From Pseudomonas saponiphila (GTDB lineage Bacteria > Pseudomonadota > Gammaproteobacteria > Pseudomonadales > Pseudomonadaceae), in the NCBI RefSeq assembly GCF_900105185.1, contig NZ_FNTJ01000002.1:1364001-1428000 (forward strand): a DNA stretch of 64,000 nucleotides, given 5' to 3'. Under the pieces are notes generated by a model that did not search any database, was not told the DNA's origin, and worked only from the letters and a program-made list of their open reading frames with translations. How positions within the stretch are numbered: position 1 is the first letter of the stretch; the number at the start of each line of letters is the position of its first letter. The translations under genes and the position numbers were made by a program. Positions 32,535 through 42,343 of this stretch are shown piece by piece.

Positions 32535-33170
32535 ATGTTGACCATCGCACTGTCCAAGGGCCGTATCCTCGACGACACGCTGCCGCTTCTGGCTGAAGCG
32601 GGCATCGTGCCGACCGAGAATCCGGACAAGAGCCGCAAACTGATCATCCCCACGACCCAGGACGATGTACGCCTGCTGATCGTGCGCGCCACCGATGTGC
32701 CGACCTATGTCGAACATGGCGCCGCCGACCTCGGGGTGGCCGGCAAGGACGTCCTGATGGAGTACTCCGGCCAGGGCCTGTACGAACCGCTGGACCTGCA
32801 GATTGCCCAGTGCAAGCTGATGACCGCCGGAGCCATCGGCGCCGTCGAACCCAAGGGGCGCCTGCGGGTAGCCACCAAGTTCGTCAACGTGGCCAAGCGT
32901 TACTACGCCGAACAGGGCCGCCAGGTGGACATCATCAAGCTCTACGGCTCCATGGAGCTGGCGCCGCTGATCGGTCTGGCGGACAAGATCATCGACGTGG
33001 TCGACACCGGCAACACCCTGCGGGCCAACGGTCTGGAGCCCCAGGAACTGATCGCCACCATCAGCTCCCGTCTGGTGGTCAACAAGGCATCGATGAAGAT
33101 GCAGCACGCCCGTATCCAGGCGTTGATCGACACCCTGCGCAAGGCAGTGGAGTCGCGACACCGCGGCTGA
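32535..33170 (+). CDS. hisG: ATP phosphoribosyltransferase, short form
   Basis: HisG joins ATP and PRPP in the first step of histidine synthesis. The 211-residue product is the short form, which lacks the C-terminal ACT-like regulatory domain and depends on HisZ (not in this window) for activity and feedback. The PRPP-binding region [14 protein letters not shown] is near residues 152-165. It precedes hisD and hisC. Confidence 0.96.
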   Translation: MLTIALSKGRILDDTLPLLAEAGIVPTENPDKSRKLIIPTTQDDVRLLIVRATDVPTYVEHGAADLGVAGKDVLMEYSGQGLYEPLDLQIAQCKLMTAGAIGAVEPKGRLRVATKFVNVAKRYYAEQGRQVDIIKLYGSMELAPLIGLADKIIDVVDTGNTLRANGLEPQELIATISSRLVVNKASMKMQHARIQALIDTLRKAVESRHRG

Positions 33171-33324
33171 TTCACATGCGTGGCCTTGAGCCGCGCCCAT
33201 CTATCCGCGTCATAGCCAGAATGCTCAGGTGCCCACGCGGATGGCTTGGTAGTCTTGCGGCGCCTGAGCTTTGCAAATCCAAGCTTGCCCTTTTGAGCAC
33301 TCGCCAATTACTGAGGCCTTCGCT

Positions 33325-34653
33325 ATGACCGCTCCGACTGCAATTCGCCGACTCAACGCTGCCGATCCGGATTTCGCCCGTCATCTGGATCATCTGCTGA
33401 GCTGGGAAAGTGTCTCTGACGATTCGGTCAATCAGCGGGTGCTGGACATCATCAAGGCCGTGCGCGAGCGCGGGGATGCGGCGCTGGTGGAGTTCACCCA
33501 GCGTTTCGACGGTTTGCAGGTGGCTTCCATGGCCGATCTGATCCTGCCGCGCGAGCGCCTGGAACTGGCCCTGACCCGAATCACCGTGGCCCAGCGTGAA
33601 GCCCTGGAAAAGGCCGCGGCGCGGGTGCGCAGCTATCACGAGAAACAGAAGCAGGATTCCTGGAGCTACACCGAGGCCGACGGCACGGTGCTGGGCCAGA
33701 AGGTCACGCCGCTGGACCGCGCCGGCCTGTATGTACCGGGGGGCAAGGCGTCCTACCCGTCGTCGGTGCTGATGAACGCGATCCCGGCCAAGGTGGCGGG
33801 CGTGGCTGAAGTGGTGATGGTGGTGCCGACCCCGCGTGGTGAAGTCAACGAACTGGTGCTGGCGGCGGCCTGCATTGCCGGGGTCGACCGGGTGTTCACC
33901 ATCGGCGGCGCCCAGGCTGTTGCCGCGCTGGCCTACGGCACCGAAAGCGTGCCCCAGGTGGACAAGGTGGTCGGTCCTGGCAACATCTATGTGGCCACCG
34001 CCAAGCGCCACGTATTTGGCCAGGTCGGCATCGACATGATCGCCGGCCCCTCGGAGATCCTCGTGGTCTGCGACGGTCAGACCGATCCGGACTGGATCGC
34101 CATGGACCTGTTCTCCCAGGCCGAGCACGACGAAGACGCCCAGGCGATCCTGGTCAGCCCGGACGCCGAGTTCCTGGATAAAGTCGCTGCGAGTATCGCC
34201 AAGCTGCTGCCGACCATGGAGCGCGCGGAAATAATCAACACTTCGATCAATGGCCGTGGCGCCCTGATCCAGGTTCGCGACATGCAGCAAGCCATGGACG
34301 TGGCCAATCGCATTGCCCCCGAGCACCTGGAGTTGTCGGTGGCCGACCCGCAAGCCTGGCTGCCGCAGATCCGTCACGCCGGGGCGATCTTCATGGGCCG
34401 TCACACTTCCGAGGCGCTGGGCGATTATTGCGCCGGGCCGAACCACGTGCTGCCGACGTCCGGCACCGCGCGTTTCTCCTCGCCGCTGGGGGTGTATGAC
34501 TTCCAGAAACGCTCGTCGATCATCTTCTGCTCCGAGCAGGGTGCGTCCGAGCTGGGCCGGACCGCCTCGGTGCTGGCCCGTGGCGAGTCGCTGACCGCCC
34601 ACGCCCGCAGCGCCGAATACCGCATCGTCGACGACCAAGATCAGGGGCAATGA
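33325..34653 (+). CDS. hisD: Histidinol dehydrogenase
   Basis: HisD is the zinc enzyme that oxidises histidinol to histidine in two NAD-dependent steps. The 442-residue product from ATG 33325 ([17 protein letters not shown]) has the signature block from [13 protein letters not shown] to [13 protein letters not shown], with the conserved His/Glu pair, and the later [11 protein letters not shown] motif. The upstream in-frame start at 33271 adds 18 residues unlike the family. It is preceded by a 154-bp gap after hisG and overlaps hisC by 4 bp. Confidence 0.97.
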   Translation: MTAPTAIRRLNAADPDFARHLDHLLSWESVSDDSVNQRVLDIIKAVRERGDAALVEFTQRFDGLQVASMADLILPRERLELALTRITVAQREALEKAAARVRSYHEKQKQDSWSYTEADGTVLGQKVTPLDRAGLYVPGGKASYPSSVLMNAIPAKVAGVAEVVMVVPTPRGEVNELVLAAACIAGVDRVFTIGGAQAVAALAYGTESVPQVDKVVGPGNIYVATAKRHVFGQVGIDMIAGPSEILVVCDGQTDPDWIAMDLFSQAEHDEDAQAILVSPDAEFLDKVAASIAKLLPTMERAEIINTSINGRGALIQVRDMQQAMDVANRIAPEHLELSVADPQAWLPQIRHAGAIFMGRHTSEALGDYCAGPNHVLPTSGTARFSSPLGVYDFQKRSSIIFCSEQGASELGRTASVLARGESLTAHARSAEYRIVDDQDQGQ

Positions 34654-35708
34654 ACATGAGCAAATTCTGGAGTCCGTTCGTCAAGAACCTGGTGCCTTAC
34701 GTGCCGGGTGAACAACCCAAGCTGACCAAGCTGGTCAAGCTCAACACCAATGAAAACCCCTATGGCCCGTCGCCCAAGGCCCTGGCGGCGATGCAGGCCG
34801 AGCTCAACGACAACCTGCGCCTGTACCCCGACCCCAACAGCGACCTGCTCAAGCAGGCAGTGGCCAGTTACTACGGGGTGCAGGGCAACCAGGTGTTCCT
34901 CGGCAACGGTTCCGACGAAGTCCTGGCGCACATTTTCCATGGCCTGCTGCAGCAGGATCAGCCGCTGCTGTTCCCGGACATCAGCTACAGCTTCTACCCG
35001 GTGTACTGTGGGCTGTATGGCATCGATTACCAGGCGGTGCCCCTGGACGAACAGTTCCAGATCAACGTAGCCGACTACGCCAAGCCCAACGGCGGGATCA
35101 TCTTCCCCAACCCGAACGCGCCGACCGGCTGCCTGCTGGCCCTGGAGGCGGTGGAGCAGATCCTCCAGGCCAGCCCGGATTCGGTGGTGGTCGTGGACGA
35201 AGCCTATATCGACTTCGGCGGCCAGACCGCCATCAGTCTGGTGGACCGCTACCCCAACCTGCTGGTGACCCAGACCCTGTCCAAGTCGCGCTCCCTGGCC
35301 GGCTTGCGGGTGGGCCTGGCGGTGGGCCATCCGGATCTGATCGAGGCTTTGGAGCGGATCAAGAACAGCTTCAACTCCTACCCGCTGGATCGCCTGGCGA
35401 TCGTCGGTGCGGCGGCGGCCTTCGAGGACCGCGAATATTTCGCCAAGACCTGCCAGCTGGTGATCGACAGCCGCGAGTGGGTGGTGGCGCAGTTGCAGGC
35501 CAAGGGCTTTGAAGTGCTGCCATCGGCGGCCAACTTCATCTTTGCCCGCCACCCGCAGCACGATGCGGCGGGGCTGGCGGCCAAGCTGCGCGAGCAAGGG
35601 GTGATAGTGCGTCACTTCAAGCAGGAGCGGATCGCCCAGTTCCTGCGGATCAGCATCGGCACCCCGGAGCAGAACCAGGCACTGATCGACGGGTTGGGGC
35701 AGCTCTAA
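34650..35708 (+). CDS. hisC: Histidinol-phosphate aminotransferase
   Basis: HisC is a PLP-dependent class I/II aminotransferase that acts on imidazole-acetol phosphate. The 352-residue product has the FPNPNAPTG block, the YIDFGG segment and the PLP lysine in [14 protein letters not shown]. The start overlaps the hisD stop (ATGA); a second ATG at 34656 is possible. This HisC copy is the one coupled to hisGD; pseudomonads usually have a second copy elsewhere. Confidence 0.95.
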   Translation: MNMSKFWSPFVKNLVPYVPGEQPKLTKLVKLNTNENPYGPSPKALAAMQAELNDNLRLYPDPNSDLLKQAVASYYGVQGNQVFLGNGSDEVLAHIFHGLLQQDQPLLFPDISYSFYPVYCGLYGIDYQAVPLDEQFQINVADYAKPNGGIIFPNPNAPTGCLLALEAVEQILQASPDSVVVVDEAYIDFGGQTAISLVDRYPNLLVTQTLSKSRSLAGLRVGLAVGHPDLIEALERIKNSFNSYPLDRLAIVGAAAAFEDREYFAKTCQLVIDSREWVVAQLQAKGFEVLPSAANFIFARHPQHDAAGLAAKLREQGVIVRHFKQERIAQFLRISIGTPEQNQALIDGLGQL

Positions 35709-35711
35709 GTC

Positions 35712-35803
35712 GTGAGCTGCAAGCTGCAAGTTGGAAGCCCAGAGCAATGCCAGGAGCCTCTGACTTGCAGCTACAAGCTTGCCACTTGTAGCTGCAGCCC
35801 CCG
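35712..35803. repeat. Intergenic repeat, AGCTGCAAGCTGCAAG family (copy 1)
   Basis: GAGCTGCAAGCTGCAAGTT at the left and ACTTGTAGCTGCAG at the right form inverted arms, with CTTGCAGCTACAAGCTTGCC between them. Similar sequences lie at 41848, 42291 and 54290. It separates hisC from the convergent DUF4198 gene and marks the edge of the receptor gene pair. Confidence 0.7.
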
Positions 35804-35810
35804 GCTGCCC

Positions 35811-36539
35811 TCATTCGTGGTGCGGGTTGCCGAGGAAGGTCAGGGAGCTGAACAGGCCGCGTGAAGCCACATCCGGATCGTCCTTGAGCGGTACTTCAAG
35901 CTCTGCGGCAATCACGTTCAAGCCTTCATTTCTCACCAGCACTTGCGCGCGTCCCTGGGCATCGGTCTCGGTGCTCAGGGTGCTCGGTGCATTGCGATAA
36001 TCGCCGATCAACTTGACCCCAGCCACGGGCTGCCCATCCAGCATTACCCGCACCGGCAGGCTGTTGCCCTGGCCCACCGTCAGCGGGTCGACTTCCGGCA
36101 GGATCAGCAGCTTGAGCTGTTCCAGCTTGGGCAGCTTCGCCCCCGCTTGATAGATCGCCAGGCTGTACTTGAAGGTGTGGGTCGAGGCGATCGCCCCCGG
36201 GACTTTACTGCGCCCCTGGTTGACCCAGCCTTTGTCCGCCGTTTGCGACCACGGACCGTTGTCCAGCGCCACGGCCAGCACCGCCGGTGGCTTGAGTGGT
36301 TGCAGGCGTGCGTGGTCGGCCAGGCGTTGTACGGTCACTGGAATCATTCTGGCGGCGCCGTCGTAGGCCCAGGCACCGCTGACCTTCTTGGCCTTGAAGG
36401 CATCGTCTTCGGCCCCGTGGCCGTAGATCACTTCGATATTCCCGCGTCGCTGTTCGGTCCACAGACCGTGGGCCGAGGCCTGGGTTGTACCCAGGGTGGC
36501 GAGCAGGCCCAGCAGGGCGATTGATTTGAGGTTGTGCAT
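35811..36539 (-). CDS. DUF4198 periplasmic protein, partner of TonB receptor
   Basis: The 242-residue product has a clear signal peptide (MHNLKSIALLGLLATLGTTQ, cleavage after ASA-H) and a DUF4198 body: an N-terminal HGLWTEQR region and a C-terminal beta-sandwich like a carboxypeptidase-regulatory domain (GVKLIGDYRN). Proteins of this family often stand beside TonB-dependent metal receptors and are thought to bind metal or metallophore in the periplasm. Here it starts 12 bp after the receptor gene ends. Histidines at the mature N-terminus (AHG) and C-terminus (NPHHE) may bind metal; this is inference. Confidence 0.8.
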   Translation of the reverse strand: MHNLKSIALLGLLATLGTTQASAHGLWTEQRRGNIEVIYGHGAEDDAFKAKKVSGAWAYDGAARMIPVTVQRLADHARLQPLKPPAVLAVALDNGPWSQTADKGWVNQGRSKVPGAIASTHTFKYSLAIYQAGAKLPKLEQLKLLILPEVDPLTVGQGNSLPVRVMLDGQPVAGVKLIGDYRNAPSTLSTETDAQGRAQVLVRNEGLNVIAAELEVPLKDDPDVASRGLFSSLTFLGNPHHE

Positions 36540-36551
36540 GGCGATTTCCGG

Positions 36552-38657
36552 CTACAGGTTGAGGGTCAGGCTGACGGTGAAGTTGCGCGGCTCGCCTGGA
36601 GTGACCCAGTAGTTGCTGTAGGAGCGCTCGTAGTACTTCTCGTCGAACAGGTTGTTCAGGTTCAGGCCCAGGGTCAGGTTGTCGCTGGCCTTGTAGTGGG
36701 CCAGCAGGTCCAGGGTGCGGTAGGCGGGCAACTCGAAGCTGCCTCCAGCCTCGCCCGAGCGATCGCCGACGTAGGTCAGGGCGGCGCCGACGTCCGAGCC
36801 TTTGAGTCGCCCGTCCTGAAACTCATAGACGCCCAACAGGCTGCCGCTGTGCTTGGCCACGCCGAGTATGCGGCTGCCGGACGGGATCGCCCGATCGCCC
36901 TTGGTGACCTCGGCATCGATCAGCGCATAGGCACCGATCACCCGCACCGCATCGGTCAACTGGCCGGTCACTTGCGCATCGAAGCCCTGGCTGCGGGCCT
37001 TGCCCACGGCGCGGCTGGAGTCGCTGCCGGGGTCCAGGGCCAGGACGTTTTCCTTGTCGATATGGAAGGCGGCCAGGGTCGCGCTCAGGCGTTCGTCGAA
37101 CAGCTCGCTCTTGATCCCCACTTCATAACCGACACCTTCCTCGGGCTTGAAGGTCTTGCCGGCCGCATCCAGCCCGTTGTTGGGCTTGAACGAGGTGGAG
37201 GCGTTGGCGAACAGGCCCCACTGCGGAGTCAGTTGATACAGCAGGCCGGCGCGCTGGGTCAGGGCGTCGTGGCTCTGGCGGCTGCGTTTGCCGGTGGTGT
37301 GGTCGTCGATCTTTTGCTCGAAGTGTTCAAAGCGGGCGCCGAGCGTGCCGCGCAGGCGGTCAGTGAAGACGATCTGGTCCTGCAGGTTGAGGGCCCGGCT
37401 TTCGACATGCTCGAAAAAGTCCGTGCCGGAACGCTTGCCGTCAGGCTTGGCCTGGCCGTAGATCGGATCGTGGATATCAATGGCGTAAGGGCCGCCGGCG
37501 AAGGTGGTGACTCGTTCGTTCTTGCGGTAGTTCTCGTATTCGCTGCCGATCAACAGTTCGTGCTGCCAGCTGCCGGTATCGAACAGGCCGCGCAGTTCCA
37601 GCTGGGTGATGCTGTCGTGCCAGTTGTTGTCGCGCTCGCGGTAGCGCCGATTGACCGTCCGCTGGTCGGCATTCAGCGGACGGGCCTCCGAGGCGAAGCC
37701 CCACAACTTGCCTTCCTTGTAGTGGCTCGCCAGGCGCAGCTTCCAGCTGTCGTTGAGGTGATGTTCCAGGGCGGCCTGGAGCATGTTGTTGTGGTTGTCG
37801 ATGTTGCCGTCGCTGGGTTCGCCGAGGAAGGTCTTGCGGGAGACGCCGCTCCAGCGGTTGTTGGGGGCGACGATACCGCGGTCGAAAGTCGAGCTGTGGC
37901 GCACGAATTCGCTTTCCACCAGCAGGCTGGTGTCCGGGTTCAATTGCCAGCTGAAGGAGGGCGCGACGAACACCCGGCGACTGTCGACGTGGTCGCGGAA
38001 GCTGTGGTTGTCCTCCACCGCCAGATTGACCCGGGACAGCAGATTGCCCTGAGCATCCAGCGGGGTGTTGAGGTCCAGGGCGGTGCGGTAGCGGTCCCAA
38101 CTGCCGGCGCTGGTCTGCAGGGTGGTGAAGGCTTCGGGCTGGGGTTTCTTGGTCACGATATTCACCGTACCGCCGGGGTCGCCGCGACCATAGAGGCTGG
38201 CGGCCGGGCCCTTGAGTACTTCGATGCGCTCGATATTGGCCGCGTCCGGGGTGCTGGGGTAGCCGCGGTTGGCGCTGAAGCCGTCCTTGTAGAACTCCGA
38301 GGTGGTGAAGCCGCGCACGCTGTATTCATACAGAGTCAGGCCGCCGAAGTTGTTCTGCTTGGAGACTCCGCTGGCAAACTCCAGGGCGCGTTCGACGTTG
38401 CTGCTGCCCAGGTCCTTGAGCACGCTGGCGGGGATCACGCTGACAGATTGCGGGATGTCACGGATCGCCGTATCGGTCTTGGTGGCGCTGGCCGAGCGCG
38501 TGGCCCGGTAGCCTTTGACCGGCCCTGTGGCGGATTCGTATTCGCTGGTGATGCGGGTTGTTTCGAGCTCCAGGGGCTGCGGTTCTTCGGCGAGCAGGGG
38601 ATCGGCCAGCAGGCCCAGGGCCAGGCCGGCCAGGGGGAGGATTTTTCGGGACGTCAT
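36552..38657 (-). CDS. TonB-dependent siderophore/metallophore receptor
   Basis: This is an outer-membrane beta-barrel for energised uptake of a metal chelate. The 701-residue product from ATG 38657 (MTSRKILPLAGLALGLLADP) has a signal peptide cleaved near LLA-EE, a plug domain at about residues 40-160 (DIPQSVSVIPASVL, VLKGPAASLYGRGDPGG) and a 22-strand barrel ending in the outer-membrane aromatic signature FTVSLTLNL. There is no N-terminal signalling domain, so it does not control its own sigma factor. The ligand cannot be told from sequence. The start at 38687 is rejected because it adds residues before the signal peptide. Confidence 0.9.
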   Translation of the reverse strand: MTSRKILPLAGLALGLLADPLLAEEPQPLELETTRITSEYESATGPVKGYRATRSASATKTDTAIRDIPQSVSVIPASVLKDLGSSNVERALEFASGVSKQNNFGGLTLYEYSVRGFTTSEFYKDGFSANRGYPSTPDAANIERIEVLKGPAASLYGRGDPGGTVNIVTKKPQPEAFTTLQTSAGSWDRYRTALDLNTPLDAQGNLLSRVNLAVEDNHSFRDHVDSRRVFVAPSFSWQLNPDTSLLVESEFVRHSSTFDRGIVAPNNRWSGVSRKTFLGEPSDGNIDNHNNMLQAALEHHLNDSWKLRLASHYKEGKLWGFASEARPLNADQRTVNRRYRERDNNWHDSITQLELRGLFDTGSWQHELLIGSEYENYRKNERVTTFAGGPYAIDIHDPIYGQAKPDGKRSGTDFFEHVESRALNLQDQIVFTDRLRGTLGARFEHFEQKIDDHTTGKRSRQSHDALTQRAGLLYQLTPQWGLFANASTSFKPNNGLDAAGKTFKPEEGVGYEVGIKSELFDERLSATLAAFHIDKENVLALDPGSDSSRAVGKARSQGFDAQVTGQLTDAVRVIGAYALIDAEVTKGDRAIPSGSRILGVAKHSGSLLGVYEFQDGRLKGSDVGAALTYVGDRSGEAGGSFELPAYRTLDLLAHYKASDNLTLGLNLNNLFDEKYYERSYSNYWVTPGEPRNFTVSLTLNL

Positions 38658-38675
38658 GGGGCTGTTCCAATAGCA

Positions 38676-38690
38676 ATATTGAAACAATAT
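38676..38690. promoter_or_regulatory. Palindrome ATATTG-AAA-CAATAT upstream of the receptor gene
   Basis: A perfect 6-3-6 inverted repeat lies 19 bp before the receptor start codon, at the place for an operator. It does not match Fur, and it matches only half of a Zur site (GTTATA on the minus strand just upstream). A GGCCCGGC-ATC-GCCGGGCC hairpin at 38719-38737 separates it from algW. Confidence 0.4.
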
Positions 38691-38742
38691 AACATGACCA
38701 ATGAGAATGTATGCTGTTGGCCCGGCATCGCCGGGCCCAGCT

Positions 38743-39897
38743 TTACTCTGCTTCCTTGACCGGTGCGGGGGGCGGACGCAGGCCGATTTCCGCCGTCAGC
38801 TTGAGTTCCTTGCCATTGCGCATCACCAGGATTGCGACTTTTTCCATCGGCTTGATGCGCGCCACCTGGTTCATCGAGCGGCGGCCGTCGCCGGCAGGTT
38901 CGCCGTCGATGCTGAGGATCACATCCCCCAGTTGCATGCCGGCTTTCTGTGCCGGGCCATCGCGGAAGATCCCCGCCACCACGATTCCGGGACGTCCGGC
39001 CAGGCCGAAGGACTCCGCCAGTTCCTGAGTCAGCGGTTGCACTTCGATTCCTAGCCAGCCGCGGATCACTTGACCATGCTCGATGATCGACTTCATCACC
39101 TCCATGGCCAGCTTGATCGGAATGGCGAAGCCGATGCCCTGTGAGCCGCCGGACTTGGAGAAGATCGCGGTGTTGATCCCGGTCAGGTTGCCATTGGCGT
39201 CCACCAGGGCGCCGCCGGAGTTGCCCGGGTTGATCGCGGCGTCGGTCTGGATGAAATCTTCGTAGTTGTTCAGGCCCAGCTGATTGCGTCCAGTGGCGCT
39301 GATGATGCCCATGGTCACGGTCTGGCCGACCCCGAACGGGTTGCCGATGGCCAGGGCGACGTCGCCGACGCGGACGCTTTCCGAGCGGCCGACGGTGATC
39401 GAAGGCAGATTCTTCAGGTCGATCTTGAGCACCGCCAGATCGGTTTCCGGATCGCTGCCGATGACTCGGGCCAGGGTTTCCCGCCCATCCTTGAGCGCCA
39501 CCACGATCTGTTCGGCGCCGGAAGTCACGTGGTTGTTGGTCAGCAGATAACCTTCGGGGCTCATGATCACCCCGGAACCCAGGCTCGACTCCATGCGCTG
39601 CTGCTTGGGCAGGTTGTCGCCGAAGAAACGCCGGAACTGCGGGTCTTCAAACAGCGGGTGGGCCGGCTTGTTGATCACTTTGGTGGTGTACAGGTTAACC
39701 ACCGCAGGCGCGGCAATCAGCACCGCATCGGCATAGGACACCGGTCCCTGCCGGGTGCTGGTGGTTTGTGGCGCTTGCTGCAGGTTGACGTCCAGGCTGG
39801 GCAGGCCGACCCACTGGGGGTAGCGCTGAATAATCAGCAACGCGATGAGCACGCCGGCCAGAAGCGGCCAGCCAAAAAAACGCAGAGCCTTGAGCAT
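38743..39897 (-). CDS. algW: Periplasmic serine protease AlgW (DegS family)
   Basis: AlgW is the membrane-anchored site-1 protease that cleaves the anti-sigma factor MucA on envelope stress, which frees AlgU (sigma-22). The 384-residue product has an N-terminal membrane helix (about residues 9-24), the trypsin-like triad H123, D153 and S227 (NPGNSGG), and one PDZ domain at about 275-365. A single PDZ and a membrane anchor distinguish it from MucD/DegP. It diverges from the NIF3-family gene. Confidence 0.95.
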   Translation of the reverse strand: MLKALRFFGWPLLAGVLIALLIIQRYPQWVGLPSLDVNLQQAPQTTSTRQGPVSYADAVLIAAPAVVNLYTTKVINKPAHPLFEDPQFRRFFGDNLPKQQRMESSLGSGVIMSPEGYLLTNNHVTSGAEQIVVALKDGRETLARVIGSDPETDLAVLKIDLKNLPSITVGRSESVRVGDVALAIGNPFGVGQTVTMGIISATGRNQLGLNNYEDFIQTDAAINPGNSGGALVDANGNLTGINTAIFSKSGGSQGIGFAIPIKLAMEVMKSIIEHGQVIRGWLGIEVQPLTQELAESFGLAGRPGIVVAGIFRDGPAQKAGMQLGDVILSIDGEPAGDGRRSMNQVARIKPMEKVAILVMRNGKELKLTAEIGLRPPPAPVKEAE

Positions 39898-39999
39898 TGA
39901 GCGAGTCCTGGGTGGTTACGAAGGGCTGCGCACGGCCCATAATGTCGCGCATTATACGAGGCCGCGCGCGCCTCTGAACGGGATATTTAGGAGTCTTTT

Positions 40000-40758
40000 A
40001 TGGCCGTTGCCCTGAGTACATTGGTGGAAGAAGCGGACCGCTATCTGGGCAGTTCACGCATCGCCGACTACTGCCCCAATGGCCTGCAGGTCGAAGGGCG
40101 TCCGCAGGTGATGCGTATTGTCAGCGGCGTCACCGCGAGCCAGGCATTGCTGGATGCCGCCGTGGAGGCCAAGGCCGATCTGGTGCTGGTGCATCACGGC
40201 TACTTCTGGAAAGGCGAGAACCCCTGCATCACCGGCATGAAGCAGCGTAGGTTGAAAACCCTGCTCAAGCACGACATCAGCCTGTTGGCCTATCACCTGC
40301 CCCTGGACCTGCATCCCGAGGTGGGCAACAACGTGCAGTTGGCCCGGCAGCTGGAGATCACCGTGGAAGGCCCATTGGACCCGGAGAACCCCAAGGTCGT
40401 CGGTCTGGTCGGATCCCTCAGCGAACCCATGACCGCGCGGGACTTTGCCCGGCGGGTGCAGGAAGCGATGGGCCGTGAACCGCTGCTGATCGAAGGCAGC
40501 GAGATGATCCGCCGGGTCGGCTGGTGCACCGGTGGGGGCCAGGGCTACATCGACCAGGCGGTGCAGGCCGGCGTCGACCTGTACCTGAGTGGCGAGGCCT
40601 CGGAGCAGACCTTCCACAGTGCCCGGGAAAACGACATCAGTTTCATCGCCGCCGGCCATCACGCCACCGAGCGTTACGGCGTCCAGGCCCTAGGCGACTA
40701 TCTGGCCCGGCGCTTTGCCCTGGAACACCTGTTCATCGACTGCCCCAACCCGATCTGA
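40000..40758 (+). CDS. NIF3-like dinuclear metal-centre protein (YbgI family)
   Basis: The 252-residue product begins MAVALSTLVEEADRYLGSSR and has the NIF3/YbgI motifs YCPNGLQVEG, VLVHHGYFWKG (metal-binding HH) and the C-terminal AGHHATERYGV. The family has a dinuclear metal site and is often labelled GTP cyclohydrolase I type 2, but its role is unsettled. It is alone in its transcription unit, divergent from algW. Confidence 0.9.
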   Translation: MAVALSTLVEEADRYLGSSRIADYCPNGLQVEGRPQVMRIVSGVTASQALLDAAVEAKADLVLVHHGYFWKGENPCITGMKQRRLKTLLKHDISLLAYHLPLDLHPEVGNNVQLARQLEITVEGPLDPENPKVVGLVGSLSEPMTARDFARRVQEAMGREPLLIEGSEMIRRVGWCTGGGQGYIDQAVQAGVDLYLSGEASEQTFHSARENDISFIAAGHHATERYGVQALGDYLARRFALEHLFIDCPNPI

Positions 40759-40927
40759 TCCCGTGCATGGGCCGTCCGGGCAGGCGATTTTTCTGCCTAA
40801 CCGGGCGGCATATTCATATATCGTTTCGTTCTAGTTGGCTTCCTGATTAGAAGCAGGTCGCTGTGCTAGCATGCCCCGCTCGAACACGGCCCGATGGCCG
40901 TCCATAAGAAAGCTTTCGTGAGTAGCC

Positions 40928-41845
40928 ATGGTCGACAAACTGACGCATCTGAAACAGCTGGAGGCGGAAAGCATCCACATCATCCGCGAGGTGGCCGCCG
41001 AGTTCGACAACCCGGTGATGCTGTACTCCATCGGTAAAGACTCCGCCGTGATGTTGCATCTGGCCCGCAAGGCGTTCTTCCCCGGCAAGCTGCCGTTCCC
41101 GGTGATGCACGTCGATACCCAGTGGAAATTCCAGGAAATGTACAAGTTCCGCGACCGCATGGTCGAAGAACTGGGCCTGGACCTGATCACTCACGTCAAC
41201 CCGGATGGCGTGGCCCAGGGCATCAACCCTTTCACCCACGGCAGTGCCAAGCACACCGATATCATGAAGACCGAGGGCCTCAAGCAGGCCCTGGACAAGT
41301 ACGGTTTCGACGCCGCGTTCGGCGGCGCCCGTCGCGATGAAGAGAAGTCCCGCGCCAAGGAGCGCGTCTACTCGTTCCGCGACAGCAAGCACCGCTGGGA
41401 CCCGAAGAACCAGCGCCCCGAGCTGTGGAACGTCTACAACGGCAAGGTCAACAAGGGTGAGTCGATCCGCGTGTTCCCGCTGTCCAACTGGACCGAGCTG
41501 GACATCTGGCAATACATCTACCTGGAAGGCATCCCGATCGTGCCGCTGTACTTCGCCGCCGAGCGTGAAGTGATCGAGAAGAACGGTACCCTGATCATGA
41601 TCGATGACGAGCGCATCCTCGAACATCTGTCCGATGAAGAGAAAGCCCGCATCGTCAAGAAGAAAGTGCGTTTCCGTACCCTTGGCTGCTACCCGTTGAC
41701 GGGCGCGGTGGAGTCCGAGGCCGAGAGCCTGACGGACATCATCCAGGAAATGCTCCTGACGCGAACTTCCGAGCGCCAGGGCCGGGTCATCGACCACGAT
41801 GGCGCAGGCTCGATGGAAGATAAAAAACGTCAGGGTTATTTCTGA
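40928..41845 (+). CDS. cysD: Sulfate adenylyltransferase subunit 2
   Basis: CysD catalyses formation of adenosine 5'-phosphosulfate from ATP and sulfate, with the GTPase CysN. The 305-residue product has the PP-loop [13 protein letters not shown] near residues 37-49 and the C-terminal [14 protein letters not shown] block. The length is normal. Its cysN partner starts 498 bp downstream instead of directly after it, because a small gene and repeats lie between. Confidence 0.96.
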   Translation: MVDKLTHLKQLEAESIHIIREVAAEFDNPVMLYSIGKDSAVMLHLARKAFFPGKLPFPVMHVDTQWKFQEMYKFRDRMVEELGLDLITHVNPDGVAQGINPFTHGSAKHTDIMKTEGLKQALDKYGFDAAFGGARRDEEKSRAKERVYSFRDSKHRWDPKNQRPELWNVYNGKVNKGESIRVFPLSNWTELDIWQYIYLEGIPIVPLYFAAEREVIEKNGTLIMIDDERILEHLSDEEKARIVKKKVRFRTLGCYPLTGAVESEAESLTDIIQEMLLTRTSERQGRVIDHDGAGSMEDKKRQGYF

Positions 41846-41847
41846 GT

Positions 41848-41922
41848 TTTAAGTTACAAGCGACAAGCTGCAAGTTGCCTGCGTGATGCGTAGCTTGTGG
41901 CTTGATGCTTGCGGCAGGTTGC
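41848..41922. repeat. Intergenic repeat, ACAAGCTGCAAGTT family (copy 2)
   Basis: The stretch just after the cysD stop contains AAGTTACAAGCGACAAGCTG and AAGTTGCC, then TAGCTTGTGGCTTGATGCTT as partial inverted arms. It resembles the repeat at 35712 and precedes the four-helix-bundle gene. Confidence 0.6.
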
Positions 41923-41948
41923 TGTGAGCCGACACCGGATGACTCGTC

Positions 41949-42290
41949 ATGGATTTCGAGAAACTGGTGGTCTGGCGTAGAAGCAAAGCCTTGGCGGTGG
42001 AGATCTACAGAGAGTTTGCGCGATGTGAGGATTTCTCCTTCCGGAGTCAGATCACGCGCTCAGCACTCTCGGTGCCCTCCAATATTGCCGAAGGCATGGA
42101 GCGGCGTAGCGCCAGAGAGAAAGTTCACTATCTCTGGATCGCCAAAGCCTCCAATGGCGAGCTGCGCACGCAGATCATCATCGGTCAGGAAATTGCCTAC
42201 ATCACACAACCGCTGGCTGAACACTGGATTACAGAAACTCGCGAGCTTTCGAAAATGCTCAGCGGCTTGATCAAAAAAATTTCTGACTAG
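41949..42290 (+). CDS. Four-helix-bundle protein (S23/IVP-like family)
   Basis: The 113-residue product begins [20 protein letters not shown] and shows the family's pattern of four amphipathic helices, with the [10 protein letters not shown] opening and SIPSNIAEG-like [14 protein letters not shown] motif at about residues 44-57. The family includes the proteins encoded in 23S rRNA intervening sequences and is structurally related to the Avd accessory protein of diversity-generating retroelements. No reverse transcriptase or variable repeat is present here. It interrupts cysD-cysNC and has repeats on both sides, so it may be a recent arrival. Its function is unknown. Confidence 0.85.
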   Translation: MDFEKLVVWRRSKALAVEIYREFARCEDFSFRSQITRSALSVPSNIAEGMERRSAREKVHYLWIAKASNGELRTQIIIGQEIAYITQPLAEHWITETRELSKMLSGLIKKISD

Positions 42291-42340
42291 CTGTACGCCG
42301 ACAAGCTTGCCGCTTGAAGCTGACAGCTTGGAGCTTGAAC
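42291..42340. repeat. Intergenic repeat, ACAAGCTTGCCGCTTGAAGC family (copy 3)
   Basis: The sequence reads CAAGCTTGCCGCTTGAAGCT, then GACAGCTTGGAGCTTGAACG, in related palindromic arms. It runs up to the cysNC start, and the GGAG at 42330-42333 inside it is the best ribosome-binding site for cysNC. Confidence 0.6.
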
Positions 42341-42343
42341 GCT

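Noticed and set aside
38676..38700. Zur box upstream of the TonB receptor
   Set aside because: Only one half (ATGTTATA on the minus strand) fits; the second half does not match TATAACAT.
36534..38759. 741-residue open frame antisense to the TonB receptor gene
   Set aside because: It is Gly/Ala/Val-rich, low in complexity, and mirrors the receptor gene exactly; the receptor has clear domains and a signal peptide.
41949..42290. Diversity-generating retroelement
   Set aside because: The protein is related to Avd in fold, but no reverse transcriptase, template repeat or variable repeat lies nearby.
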